Origin: Pseudarthrobacter enclensis
GTDB taxonomy: Bacteria; Actinomycetota; Actinomycetes; Actinomycetales; Micrococcaceae
Assembly (NCBI RefSeq): GCF_030811655.1
Contig: NZ_JAUSRE010000010.1
Location: 101,165-165,164 of the forward strand
Reading direction: 5' to 3'
Length of the DNA: 64,000 bases
This document shows, piece after piece, positions 26,379 through 34,785 of the stretch. Both the position numbers and the translations under genes were made by a program. The first letter of the stretch is position 1; the number at the start of each line of letters is the position of its first letter. The notes beneath the pieces are model-generated. The model was not told the DNA's origin. It made no database searches and saw only the letters and a program-made list of their open reading frames with translations.

Positions 26379-27226
26379 GGGCAGACAACCAGGCCCCTCC
26401 GGAGGCAGGTTTTCGGCTGGGTAGGATTAGGCCCATGCAACCAACAGACGTGGAGGGCCCATCCAAATACGGACCTCCTCCGCAGTACCGCATCGAGTCC
26501 GTCGACAATGCACTGCGCCTGCTGCTGTTGTTTGAAACCCAGCCGAGCATCAGACTCACCGATGCGAGCCATTTCCTGGGCGTGGCGTCCTCGACCGCCC
26601 ACCGTCTGCTGGGAATGCTCCAGTACCGCGGCTTCGTCCGGCAGAACCCGTCCACCAAGGCCTACGAGCCGGGCCAGGCCCTGAGCTCCATTGCCGTCGC
26701 AATTCGGCGGCAGGTGGACATCAGGACGTTGGTCCATCCCGTACTGGAACGGCTTTTCGAATCGACGGGGGAGACGGTTCACTTCGGCAAGCTGGAGGGG
26801 ACGAGCACCCACTTCATCGACGCCATCGAAAGCGCCAGGGCGGTACGCGTTGCCTCCCGGCAAGGCCTGACACTGCCAGCGAACTGCACTGCCACCGGCA
26901 AGGCCATGCTGAGCCGCCTCAGCAATGAGCAGCTGCGGAAGCTTTACCCCCAGGAAGAACTGCCAGGCCTGACCAAAGGCTCCATCACGACCCGGACCGA
27001 ACTGGAGCGCGCCTTGGAGATCATCCGGAAGACCGGTTACGCCACGAGCCAGGAAGAAAGCGAAGACGGCGTGACCTCGGCAGCTGCCGCTGTCGTGAGC
27101 CCAAGCGGCGGCTGCTTCGGGATCAACGTGTCGGTTCCGGCCCACAGAATGACCGACCAACTCCGGATCGAACTCGGCACCAAGCTCCAAGAAGCCGCCG
27201 CAGAGATCGAGGGCCTGCTCGTCTAG
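26375..27226 (+). CDS. IclR-type regulator of the aromatic-acid cluster
   Basis: This 283-residue regulator has an N-terminal winged helix (YRIESVDNALRLLLLFETQPSIRLTDASHFLGVASSTAHRLLGMLQYRGF) and an IclR effector domain (TGETVHFGKLEGTSTHFIDAIES, AACTATGKAMLS-like LPANCTATGKAML). GTG 26375 overlaps the previous stop (GTGA); ATG 26435 has a fair ribosome site and gives a more usual length. It is the last gene of the operon. The CTCTGC-N3-GCAGAG palindromes at 15345 and 21765 are its probable binding sites. Confidence 0.92.
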   Translation: MRADNQAPPEAGFRLGRIRPMQPTDVEGPSKYGPPPQYRIESVDNALRLLLLFETQPSIRLTDASHFLGVASSTAHRLLGMLQYRGFVRQNPSTKAYEPGQALSSIAVAIRRQVDIRTLVHPVLERLFESTGETVHFGKLEGTSTHFIDAIESARAVRVASRQGLTLPANCTATGKAMLSRLSNEQLRKLYPQEELPGLTKGSITTRTELERALEIIRKTGYATSQEESEDGVTSAAAAVVSPSGGCFGINVSVPAHRMTDQLRIELGTKLQEAAAEIEGLLV

Positions 27227-27385
27227 CCTCGCACCAATCTAGTGCCCCCGAGGACACAGGGAGAGCGAAGCGAAATGTCCCCAGATAATGAATGTCCTTC
27301 CGGACCGTTGATCCTGATTGCTCGGCGGGCTGAGGCGGTGTGCTGCCAGGGTATACGACACGCCAGGCAGCGTTAAAGGCCAGTG
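27227..27385. other. Intergenic region after the IclR gene
   Basis: No gene is supported here. It holds the convergent 3' ends of the IclR gene and of the small minus-strand gene at 27386. Confidence 0.5.
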
Positions 27386-27562
27386 CTAACCGGGTTTGCC
27401 GTCCCCGTTGGGATGTAATGCGGGGTGGAACGCCCCCGGGCCCAGGCAGGCGAGGTCCGCGAAGGAGAGCATAACGGTCTCCCCCGCGCGTTCCAAACGC
27501 CCGTGATGCTCGTCAATAGCCGTTCGAGTACGGAATTGGGAGGTCGGCGTAGGTTGCGCCAT
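27386..27562 (-). CDS. Small unknown protein, 58 residues
   Basis: A short frame begins MAQPTPTSQFRTRTAIDEHHGRLERAGE and ends HPNGDGKPG. The ATG is preceded by GGAGG at eight bases, an unusually good ribosome site for a chance frame. There is no recognised domain. The length and composition resemble the many small orphan proteins of soil actinobacteria. Confidence 0.4.
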   Translation of the reverse strand: MAQPTPTSQFRTRTAIDEHHGRLERAGETVMLSFADLACLGPGAFHPALHPNGDGKPG

Positions 27563-28002
27563 TGCCCACACCTCCGTAGCGTGGACTCGCCCTCCCGTAC
27601 GCGCATCCGACTGTCTCAGACGCCGGCGGTGTGCTTCAAAGCGGCTTGACCTGATGCTGCCAAAACCCTCAGCGAAGTGTCAGCATGCACCGCTCAAATG
27701 GATCACCAGGTGCTCGTAAAACGTGCCGGACGCCGCCCTGGCAGAGTCAACGCCGCACACGATCTCCTGGCGCTGGCCCATGGGGAGGGGCGCACAGGGT
27801 CTCTATCTCTCTGTTACTCAACCAACCAGCCCGGCAAGTCCCGGACCCGTATCCCGGATATGCGATCACCGCTAGGGTCTCTAGCCAACCAACAGTGCAG
27901 GGTCGTCTGTGACTTGTTTATATCGTCGCCGAAGAACCCCGTCCCCGAGGGCCAAGAAAAAAGCCGAGAGCTATAGACATGGGGCCACGCAGGGTGAAGG
28001 AT
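27563..28002. other. Intergenic region before the deacetylase gene
   Basis: About 440 bases have only weak short frames without motifs. The promoter for the deacetylase gene is expected here, but I cannot place it confidently. Confidence 0.45.
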
Positions 28003-28027
28003 GAAGCCACTCTACAGAAGTGGCTTC
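28003..28027. promoter_or_regulatory. 9-base-arm inverted repeat in the deacetylase leader
   Basis: GAAGCCACT and AGTGGCTTC are perfect inverted arms around a 7-base loop (CTACAGA). The element ends 30 bases before the preferred start at 28058. It could be an operator or an RNA hairpin in the leader. Confidence 0.55.
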
Positions 28028-28057
28028 TGTCCTCAAGAATCGGAAGAAGGATATCGG

Positions 28058-28966
28058 ATGGATAATCACCTTTACGACTACAGCGCAATTGTTGATCGAC
28101 CGGCTCTTCAATGGCCCGATGGTAAGCGCGTCGCTTTCTACGTGGGTCTGAACATCGAGCACTACCAGGTTGACAAGCCGTCCACCAGCATCTTCGGCGG
28201 GACGGCCGGCCTGCAGCCCGATCCGCTCAATTACGGCTGGCGTGACTATGGCCTCCGTGTTGGAATCTGGCGCATGATTGCAGCGCTCGATAGGCACGGA
28301 ATTCGCGCCAGCGCAATTATCAACTCCGATGTGTGCAGCCGATACCCGCAAGTCATTAAAGCCGGGATTGAGCGGGGCTGGGCGTGGGTGGCGCACGGGC
28401 AGGACAACTCCACCTTCCAATCTGGGATGTCACGAGAAGAAGAGACTGCTTACCTCAAGAACGTAGTTTCAACCATCGAGGCGCATACAGGCTGCAAGCC
28501 ACAGGGGTGGCTGGGCCCTGCCCTGACGGAGACCAGCAACACCCCCGAAGTCCTCGCAAAGCTTGGATTGAACTATGTGCTCGACTGGTGCTCAGACGAC
28601 CAGCCCTTTGACCTCAACGTGGATGGCATGATGAGCGTTCCCTATTCGATTGAAGTCAATGACGTGACCCTCTTTTCCGGCAGGAACCTCCGGGGAAAGG
28701 ACTTTTTGCAGGTCGTAAAAGATCAGTACGAACAGCTAAGCAAGGATGCCGCCGACAGCGGCCGGGTCATGGCTCTCTGCCTGCACCCCTTTATCATTAA
28801 TCAGCCGTTCCGGCACAAGTATCTCGAAATGGCACTGGAGTTCATAACAGCTCAGCCGGATGCGTGGATCACGACGAGTGATGACATTGCCGCACACTAC
28901 AGGGCTGCGAACCCCCGGCTGCTTCCCGCCGAATCAACAGCACAGGGCTCGGGTTCTGTCGTCTAA
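28058..28966 (+). CDS. Polysaccharide-deacetylase-fold hydrolase (PuuE/allantoinase-like)
   Basis: This roughly 302-residue NodB-like protein matches the PuuE-type subgroup: WPDGKRVAFYVGLNIEHY at the start, a DYGLRVGIWRMIAALDRHGIRAS segment, HGQDNSTFQS and LCLHPFIINQPFRHKYLE near the end. Members hydrolyse C-N bonds of small cyclic amides or act as deacetylases. ATG 28058 is chosen because AAGGA precedes it; the upstream in-frame ATG (28001) abuts the leader palindrome. It stands alone. The substrate is unknown. Confidence 0.86.
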   Translation: MDNHLYDYSAIVDRPALQWPDGKRVAFYVGLNIEHYQVDKPSTSIFGGTAGLQPDPLNYGWRDYGLRVGIWRMIAALDRHGIRASAIINSDVCSRYPQVIKAGIERGWAWVAHGQDNSTFQSGMSREEETAYLKNVVSTIEAHTGCKPQGWLGPALTETSNTPEVLAKLGLNYVLDWCSDDQPFDLNVDGMMSVPYSIEVNDVTLFSGRNLRGKDFLQVVKDQYEQLSKDAADSGRVMALCLHPFIINQPFRHKYLEMALEFITAQPDAWITTSDDIAAHYRAANPRLLPAESTAQGSGSVV

Positions 28967-29138
28967 CAAGCATTGGTTTGGCCTGCTGCGACTGCGGCCG
29001 CTGCCAAAGTGCATCCCGTTCCGTCTCGCCGCGACACGGCCCACGAGGACACCGTCAATTAAAAAGGGCGTCAAGGACAACGGGTCGGAGACAAGGGATG
29101 GCATCGCCGCCATCGTTCCAGTCGAAACCTCGAGATCG

Positions 29139-29560
29139 CTAGACGTGCCGCCCCGGACGCTCCGTCTGGGGCGGCCTACGACTTTCTACCTGCCGCTCGG
29201 GCGGCAGTTGCGTCGCTATCGTGAAGCCGGCCACGCCCAGGGCGGTAATTCGGCGGCCGGCAGGGCCGGGGCCAAGTTCCTCCAGATGACGCCGATCGTC
29301 TCGCCGATCCGAACGAGGAAGCCGGGCGTGGCTGTTTCAGCGATGACGATCCAGCCTTGCTGGCGGGCTTTTTCTTGGGCCGCGCTGAGCAGCGCTGTCT
29401 TGCCGATGCCGCGGGCGCCGGAGATGATGGTCAACAATCCTGGTGCGCCCGAACCGAGCCTAAGGCCGTACTCGAACTCGTCGAGCATTCCCTGGCGTCC
29501 GATGAGTTCCGGGGGAGTGGCCCCCGCCGTGCGGCGGAAGGGATTGGGCAGCGGGGGCAT
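29139..29560 (-). pseudogene. Truncated, frameshifted AAA/Orc-type ATPase gene
   Basis: The N-terminal part of an ATP-binding protein is recognisable: MPPLPNPFRRTAGATPPELIGRQ, then the Walker A sequence SGARGIGKTALL and AETATPGFLVRIGETI. The frame then breaks near 29285. The neighbouring frame continues the homology (RHLEELGPGPAGRRITALGVAGF ... TQLPPERQV) before ending at a stop near 29139. Walker B and everything beyond are missing, so the gene is dead. Upstream frame extension to 29764 is not supported. Confidence 0.75.
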
Positions 29561-29844
29561 CTGTGAGTACACCAATTGCAACCCGGGGCGGGCATCCGAG
29601 AACGAGTGGGAGCTCCGTCCGTTGGCCGTGTCCTCCCTTGTCAGGCGGTTATGACGCCAGGTCGGGGTGTAGTCGTATCCGAGGAAGACGAGTTTGTTCA
29701 CCGCCTGGGCCGTTCGCTCTCCGCCCCAGGGGCAAGATCGACCCCCTAAAATTTGAGGTGTCATTGTGGGGAATAGGGCTCCATGGTTGTGCTATCAAAA
29801 GCTCCTCGTATTGGCCCGACGAATGCGGCCATTGCCGCCTGCTG

Positions 29845-31764
29845 TCACAATGCGGATGGATTGCCGCTGGTCTTCAGGTGCCAGATCCTGAGGGCGAGGT
29901 GGTTGTCGAGTTGACGGGTGGGGTGGAGCCAGTCTTCTCCGATCAGCAGAGAGATGCGTTCCAGGCGTTGCTTGACGGTGTTGCGGTGAACAAAAAGGTT
30001 TTCCGCGGTGCGGGCGTAGTTGCGGCTTGTCTCTAGAAACGTCCAGGCCGTACGGGTCAGATCGGTGTTGTGTTTTGCATCGTGGTCTATGAGGGGCTGG
30101 ATCTGTGAGTAGAGGCTTTCGTGGTCCCCGTTGGAGTGGACCGCTCCAAGTAGCAGCCCTAAGTGTCCGAGGTGGTTTCCGTCCAGGAGTTCTCCGTGTC
30201 GTTCGAGAACTATGAGGCTGGTGAGGGCGAGTTCGGCTTGGCGGTGTGCTTTTTTGATGCCGGCGAGACCGTTGCTTGTGCCCGCGTGTCCGGCGGTGGT
30301 GGGGATGCTTGATTCTTTTAGCTTTGTCATGACAGCTTCGATGATGTTTTTACTTCCAGCGGCCAGTACATACGTGCGCGACCGGCGACGGGCGATGAGG
30401 GCTGTCGCGGTCCCGAGCCCCTCACGAATGGTTTTTTCCACTCTGGCGTAGTCGGCGCCTGCGGAATCGAAGACAGCCAGGGTCATTTCGCCGGTCGGGG
30501 GGACACCGAAGCGCGCGGCTCTTTGCTGGATGAGGTCTAAAGGAACATTCCGGTCGGAGAGAAGATCGTCGAGGACTTCGAACTGGAGCCGTTGGGCGGA
30601 GTCCTGTGTTGCTTGAGTGAAAAGCCGCAGAACCGTCAGGAAAACGGCCAACCGTTCGGCCACCACACGTTGGGTTCCGGTCAGCGGCCCACGGATCGCC
30701 AGCGTGGCCAGGTGCGTAGGGCCGGCGTGGGCTGTTGCCAGAACAACGTCTTCCCGAGTTGTTGCGAAGATTTGCGGGCGCCCGGTAGCCAGGGCCCGAT
30801 TCAGGCTTGATGTGAACGCCGCCTGGTAGTCCTTCGCTGTTAGCAGGGAACTAAGCGGAGCCGTAACCGGATGCAGAGACTCCCTTGATTCTTCGTGGAG
30901 AACTCCGTTTGCTGCATCCAGTATCAGGATGTCCGTGCCAAGAATCTGCCGGGAAAGGGCGGCGAAGCCTTCCAGGCCCCTTCCGTGGACCACGACTTCG
31001 ATGAACCGCTCGTCAAGGTCGACAAGTCCCTGAAGGACGCCCATCTCTTCCTGCCTGGTGCGGTTTTCGTTTCCCAGACGTTGAAGTGCCGAAGTAGCCT
31101 CGGTAAAGCTCTGCGCGTTGTCGATCGCGACGGCGGCGTGCTTGCCAATCGTATCCACTAGATCAACAAGCTCCGGAGGGTACGTGCGCGGCCTCCTGTC
31201 AGCGATCAGAAGCGCGCCGATGACTTTGCCGTAGAGATACAGCGGAACACCAAGTATCGCCCGCACCCCCTCCTTGCTGACAATGCTGTCAATGTCGGGC
31301 AGGTGCGAGAGGGCATCATCGGTGAGGTAATCCACGGTCTGAAAGGGCGAGAGACCCGCCGCGGCTTTGCCCAGTACGCCAGTTCCGATCGGCATTCGGA
31401 TGGTCCGGTAATCCTCGGTGGCGACCCCATCGGATTTTCTGATGTACGTCTCGTTTCTGGCGTAATCGTTGAGGCTGATGTACGCCATATCGCTCCCGGC
31501 CAAGATGCGCGTGCGTTTGACGATTGCCAGCAATACAGCCTCGACGTCCCTGATGCCCGTCAGGTCGGTAGCGGTCTCATGGAGGGCCCTGAGAAGGTCC
31601 TCGCGTTGACGCTGCTGGCGCAACAGTGCGTTAACGCTGCGCGCGGCGCCGGCGGTCCGAGCTGTAATTTCATGGCGGCCGAGTGCTTCGTCCAAGGCCT
31701 TGGACAACTCATCGTCGCTGATTCCGGCCTCGATGCGTTCCAGCCACAAACCTGCGGTTTCCAT
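29845..31764 (-). CDS. PucR/CdaR-type transcriptional regulator with GAF domain
   Basis: This 639-residue regulator has an N-terminal helical segment, a GAF-like sensory domain (about 45-200, ending GVPLYLYGKVIGALLIADRRPRTYPPELVDLVDTIGKHAAVAIDNA), a second sensory region, and a C-terminal PucR helix-turn-helix (FLETSRNYARTAENLFVHRNTVKQRLERI). I chose the ATG at 31764 because GGAGG lies five bases before it; the frame stays open upstream to 32073 but would overlap the divergent lactonase gene. It probably controls that divergent operon in response to a pathway metabolite. Confidence 0.88.
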   Translation of the reverse strand: METAGLWLERIEAGISDDELSKALDEALGRHEITARTAGAARSVNALLRQQRQREDLLRALHETATDLTGIRDVEAVLLAIVKRTRILAGSDMAYISLNDYARNETYIRKSDGVATEDYRTIRMPIGTGVLGKAAAGLSPFQTVDYLTDDALSHLPDIDSIVSKEGVRAILGVPLYLYGKVIGALLIADRRPRTYPPELVDLVDTIGKHAAVAIDNAQSFTEATSALQRLGNENRTRQEEMGVLQGLVDLDERFIEVVVHGRGLEGFAALSRQILGTDILILDAANGVLHEESRESLHPVTAPLSSLLTAKDYQAAFTSSLNRALATGRPQIFATTREDVVLATAHAGPTHLATLAIRGPLTGTQRVVAERLAVFLTVLRLFTQATQDSAQRLQFEVLDDLLSDRNVPLDLIQQRAARFGVPPTGEMTLAVFDSAGADYARVEKTIREGLGTATALIARRRSRTYVLAAGSKNIIEAVMTKLKESSIPTTAGHAGTSNGLAGIKKAHRQAELALTSLIVLERHGELLDGNHLGHLGLLLGAVHSNGDHESLYSQIQPLIDHDAKHNTDLTRTAWTFLETSRNYARTAENLFVHRNTVKQRLERISLLIGEDWLHPTRQLDNHLALRIWHLKTSGNPSAL

Positions 31765-31911
31765 GTCCGCCTCCCTCACGTTCAAGTCAAAGTATCCCAG
31801 AAGAGTGCACAACGCCCTGCGGGGAGTCCACTTGGTGGTTATTGGTGACATAGCCGCAGTGTGAGACGCGGCATAGTCTCGATGGAGGTTTTCCCAACGG
31901 AAAGGATCGTC

Positions 31912-32727
31912 ATGGGTGACGACATGAAACTGCACGTACTCTCCAGTGGGGTCATGGAGTGTGACCACACCTGGTTGTTGCTCAAGGGGGGAACAACAAT
32001 CATGGATCGCAACAACAAGACCGCGCCTCCCGCATGGGGGGACTGCCCCACGCATGCGGTACTGATCGAGCATCCCGAAGGCCGGGTGCTCTGGGATACC
32101 GGAGTGCCACGTGACTGGGAGAGCCGGTGGGCGCCCACCGGCTTCCAGGACTTCTTCCCCGTCAAAGAAGACCCCTCAGGCCCTGGCTACCTGGATTCAG
32201 CGCTGGCGGAGCTGGAGCTTGAACCGAGTGACATTGATATCCTCGTCCTCTCCCACCTCCACTTCGACCACGCAGCCAACGCGAAAATGTTCGACAACGG
32301 CAAGACCAGAATTATTGCAAGCACCGATGAGATCGAGGGTGTCAAGGGCATTTCCGGGGCTTTCCAGGGTGCCCACCTGGTTTCGGACTTCGACGGCCTC
32401 AACCTCGAACCGGTGGCCGGTGACGCCGAGATCCTTCCGGGCGTGAGCGTGATCGCCACTCCTGGCCACACCTGGGGCACAATGTCGTTGCAGGTCGATC
32501 TTCCCAACGACGGGACCAAGATCTTCACGTCCGACGCGGTCTACCTCGGAGCGAGTTGGGGTCCGCCGGCCGTTGGAGCGGCCATCGTGTGGGACAACCT
32601 GAAGTGGCTGGAATCAGTAGAAAAGCTGCGCGGCATTGCCGAACGCACCGACGCGCACGTCATCTTTGGCCACGACCCGGAGCAACGCAAAACCCTCCGA
32701 TTCGCACCCGACGGATACTACTCCTAG
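31912..32727 (+). CDS. Metallo-beta-lactamase-fold lactonase (AttM/BlcC/AiiA-like)
   Basis: This 271-residue hydrolase has the dinuclear zinc motif H115-L-H117-F-D119-H120 (LSHLHFDHA), a later TPGHTWG histidine, an aspartate in FTSDAVY and a last histidine in FGHDPE. Family members open lactones such as gamma-butyrolactone and N-acyl-homoserine lactones. The neighbours (zinc alcohol dehydrogenase, succinate-semialdehyde dehydrogenase) favour a gamma-butyrolactone to 4-hydroxybutyrate role. ATG 31912 follows AAGGA at the correct distance; GTG 31861 is open but less likely. Confidence 0.86.
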   Translation: MGDDMKLHVLSSGVMECDHTWLLLKGGTTIMDRNNKTAPPAWGDCPTHAVLIEHPEGRVLWDTGVPRDWESRWAPTGFQDFFPVKEDPSGPGYLDSALAELELEPSDIDILVLSHLHFDHAANAKMFDNGKTRIIASTDEIEGVKGISGAFQGAHLVSDFDGLNLEPVAGDAEILPGVSVIATPGHTWGTMSLQVDLPNDGTKIFTSDAVYLGASWGPPAVGAAIVWDNLKWLESVEKLRGIAERTDAHVIFGHDPEQRKTLRFAPDGYYS

Positions 32728-32736
32728 GAACAAGTC

Positions 32737-33186
32737 ATGATCCTCTACGATGTGAAATGCTCCGACGGCCACCGCTTCGAGGCAGCCTTGAAGTCGATGT
32801 TTGATGACACACCGCCGTGCCGTGAATGCGGTGCCCCCACGGGCAGGATTCCCGCCGCAATCAAGCTCTCAGGCACTGCAGATCCTGGTCCCTCACGCGA
32901 GCAGATGCCCAACACCTGGCGCGGGATCCGCCGGGGAGACCCGGAGACAGTGCGCGGATGGCACGGGCTGATGTCCAAACGCGAAAAGCTCGAAGAAAAA
33001 TACCCGGAACTTGCCGGAGACCGCAGACCCGTCCTCGCCCACGAAGGGATTTTCGAGAACGCCCCACTGCGCGCCGGAGACCCGCTCGCAGACAAAGTGG
33101 CGGCAGCAACCTTCAAAACCGCGCAGCCTGGCCAGACAGAGGCGCCACACACCAAACAGCGACACGGAAAAGAAACGGACAAATGA
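32737..33186 (+). CDS. FmdB-like zinc-ribbon protein
   Basis: This 149-residue protein starts with a short zinc ribbon (YDVKCSDGHRFEAALKSMFDDTPPCRECGAP), in which a Cys-x3-His and a Cys-x2-Cys can hold one zinc ion. This is similar to FmdB-type regulatory or chaperone proteins. A charged, probably disordered tail follows. Its stop overlaps the start of the zinc alcohol dehydrogenase (ATGA at 33183-33186). The pairing suggests that it assists metallation or regulation of the dehydrogenase, which is inference. Confidence 0.75.
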   Translation: MILYDVKCSDGHRFEAALKSMFDDTPPCRECGAPTGRIPAAIKLSGTADPGPSREQMPNTWRGIRRGDPETVRGWHGLMSKREKLEEKYPELAGDRRPVLAHEGIFENAPLRAGDPLADKVAAATFKTAQPGQTEAPHTKQRHGKETDK

Positions 33187-34310
33187 AAATCACCGGCGCA
33201 GTTCTTGAAGAAATCGGACGTCCCCGGCCCTTCGCTGAATCCCGGCCCGTTACCATCTCCGAGCTCGAGCTTGGAAAGCCCGGCCCCACCGAGATCCTGG
33301 TCCGGCTCGAAGCAGCCGGGATCTGCCACTCGGATTTGAGCGTTGTCGACGGTAACCGGGTCCGCCCGGTGCCAATGCTGCTCGGACACGAAGCGGCCGG
33401 ACGGGTCCTGGAAGTCGGGTCAGACGTATCGGACATCCAGGCCGGCCAGCGGGTCGTCATGTCCTTCCTCCCCAGATGCGAGGAGTGCGACAACTGTGCC
33501 GAGGACGGCCGCCTGCCCTGCACTGCAGGCTCCAAAACAAACGGTGAAGGCGTCCTGCTGCACGGCTCGGCGCACCTCAGCCGCGGCGGTGAGCGAGTCT
33601 TCCACCACCTCGGCGTTTCAGGCTTCGCGACCCACGCCGTCGTCGACAGAGCCTCCGCCGTACCCGTCGGGGATGACGTTCCCCCGGACATCGCCGCCGT
33701 CCTAGGATGCGCAGTGCTCACCGGCGGCGGCGCCGTCCTGAACGCAGCCCGCCCCAAACCAGAAGACAGCATCATGATCGTCGGGCTCGGCGGCGTAGGA
33801 ATGGCAGCACTTATCACGGCCATCTCCCAGAACGTTTCACGCATCGTCGCCGTAGACACACTCGAGGAGAAGCTCGAGCACGCCCGGCGGCTGGGCGCCC
33901 ACGAAACCTTTACCCCGCAGCAGGCGCTTGAGCAGGGCATAAAGGCCAAGTACGTCATCGAATGCGCTGGGAACCCCAGGGCCTTCGAAACTGCCTTTGC
34001 CGCCACCGCGGTGGGTGGAACGACGATCACCGCCGGGCTGCCCTCACCGGACGCCCGCGCCCAGATCCCGCCAATGACCATCACTGCCGAAGCACGCACG
34101 ATCATCGGCAGTTACCTCGGATCCGCAGTACCAGCACGTGATATCCCGAAGTACGCCCAGCTCTGGCGGGAAGGCAGGCTCCCCGTCGAAGAACTCATCA
34201 CCACCCGCATCGGTTTGTCGGACATTAACCAGGCCATGGACCAGCTGGCCGACGGGAAAGCAGTCCGCCAGGTCATCATGTTCGACACCGATCACGAACG
34301 CACCAGCTAG
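33183..34310 (+). CDS. Zinc-dependent alcohol dehydrogenase (4-hydroxybutyrate dehydrogenase candidate)
   Basis: This 375-residue class III-like zinc alcohol dehydrogenase has catalytic zinc motifs GICHSD and GHEAAGRV, the structural zinc loop C-x2-C-x2-C (CEECDNCAEDGRLPC) and the NAD motif GLGGVGMAA. It sits between a lactonase and succinate-semialdehyde dehydrogenase, so it would oxidise 4-hydroxybutyrate to succinate semialdehyde. Agrobacterium uses an iron dehydrogenase at this step. The ATG overlaps the previous stop; a longer frame to 32826 is a shadow of the zinc-ribbon gene. Confidence 0.9.
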   Translation: MKITGAVLEEIGRPRPFAESRPVTISELELGKPGPTEILVRLEAAGICHSDLSVVDGNRVRPVPMLLGHEAAGRVLEVGSDVSDIQAGQRVVMSFLPRCEECDNCAEDGRLPCTAGSKTNGEGVLLHGSAHLSRGGERVFHHLGVSGFATHAVVDRASAVPVGDDVPPDIAAVLGCAVLTGGGAVLNAARPKPEDSIMIVGLGGVGMAALITAISQNVSRIVAVDTLEEKLEHARRLGAHETFTPQQALEQGIKAKYVIECAGNPRAFETAFAATAVGGTTITAGLPSPDARAQIPPMTITAEARTIIGSYLGSAVPARDIPKYAQLWREGRLPVEELITTRIGLSDINQAMDQLADGKAVRQVIMFDTDHERTS

Positions 34311-34333
34311 GGGCGTGCCCCCCAGACGCGGTA

Positions 34334-34370
34334 CCGGTCACCGGCAGTTCCCTCTCCTGCCGGTGACCGG
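34334..34370 (+). terminator. Strong 14-base-stem hairpin after the alcohol dehydrogenase gene
   Basis: CCGGTCACCGGCAG pairs perfectly with CTGCCGGTGACCGG around a 9-base loop. There is no T-run, so it may be a weak terminator, an attenuator or an mRNA-stabilising element dividing the lactone operon. Confidence 0.5.
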
Positions 34371-34421
34371 GGTGTCCGACGCCCCGGTTCTCGCTACCGT
34401 CCTCAACGACAGGAAACAACC

Positions 34422-34739
34422 GTGACATTTGAGCTACGGACCTACACCGCCGCACCGGGAAAGATGGAGGCGCTTCTGGAACGCTTCCGCAACCACACCA
34501 CCAAGATTTTCCCGGACCACAGCATCCACGACATCGGCTACTGGCTACCCGTTGAAGACCGGGACACACTCATCTACCTCGTAAGACATGAGGGCGACCC
34601 CGAATCAAACTGGAAAGAGTTCAAAAACGATCCCCGATGGGTGACTGCGCGCGCAGCGTCCGTCGCCAATGGTGAACTCACCCTGACTATTTCCTCGGTC
34701 TACCTGACCGCCACTGACTTCTCGCCGCTCGGCCCCTGA
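34422..34739 (+). CDS. NIPSNAP-family protein
   Basis: This 105-residue ferredoxin-like alpha/beta-barrel monomer starts FELRTYTAAPGKMEALLERFRNH and contains DIGYWLPVEDRDTLIYLVRHEG, the hallmarks of bacterial NIPSNAP proteins. They often occur beside catabolic operons. The biochemical role is not established. It lies between the dehydrogenase hairpin and the aldehyde dehydrogenase. Confidence 0.85.
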   Translation: MTFELRTYTAAPGKMEALLERFRNHTTKIFPDHSIHDIGYWLPVEDRDTLIYLVRHEGDPESNWKEFKNDPRWVTARAASVANGELTLTISSVYLTATDFSPLGP

Positions 34740-34785
34740 CAACAGACGGCTTCACATCCGGCCAAAAAGAACTTCGGAGATAAGA

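Noticed and set aside
26024..27190. Open frame of 388 codons on the minus strand opposite the aldolase and IclR genes
   Set aside because: It crosses two well-supported genes and shows no domain.
31765..32073. Upstream extension of the PucR regulator
   Set aside because: It would overlap the divergent lactonase gene, and a good GGAGG site precedes ATG 31764.
32826..33182. N-terminal extension of the zinc alcohol dehydrogenase frame
   Set aside because: It lies in the zinc-ribbon gene in another phase; the ATGA-overlapping start at 33183 gives the normal length.
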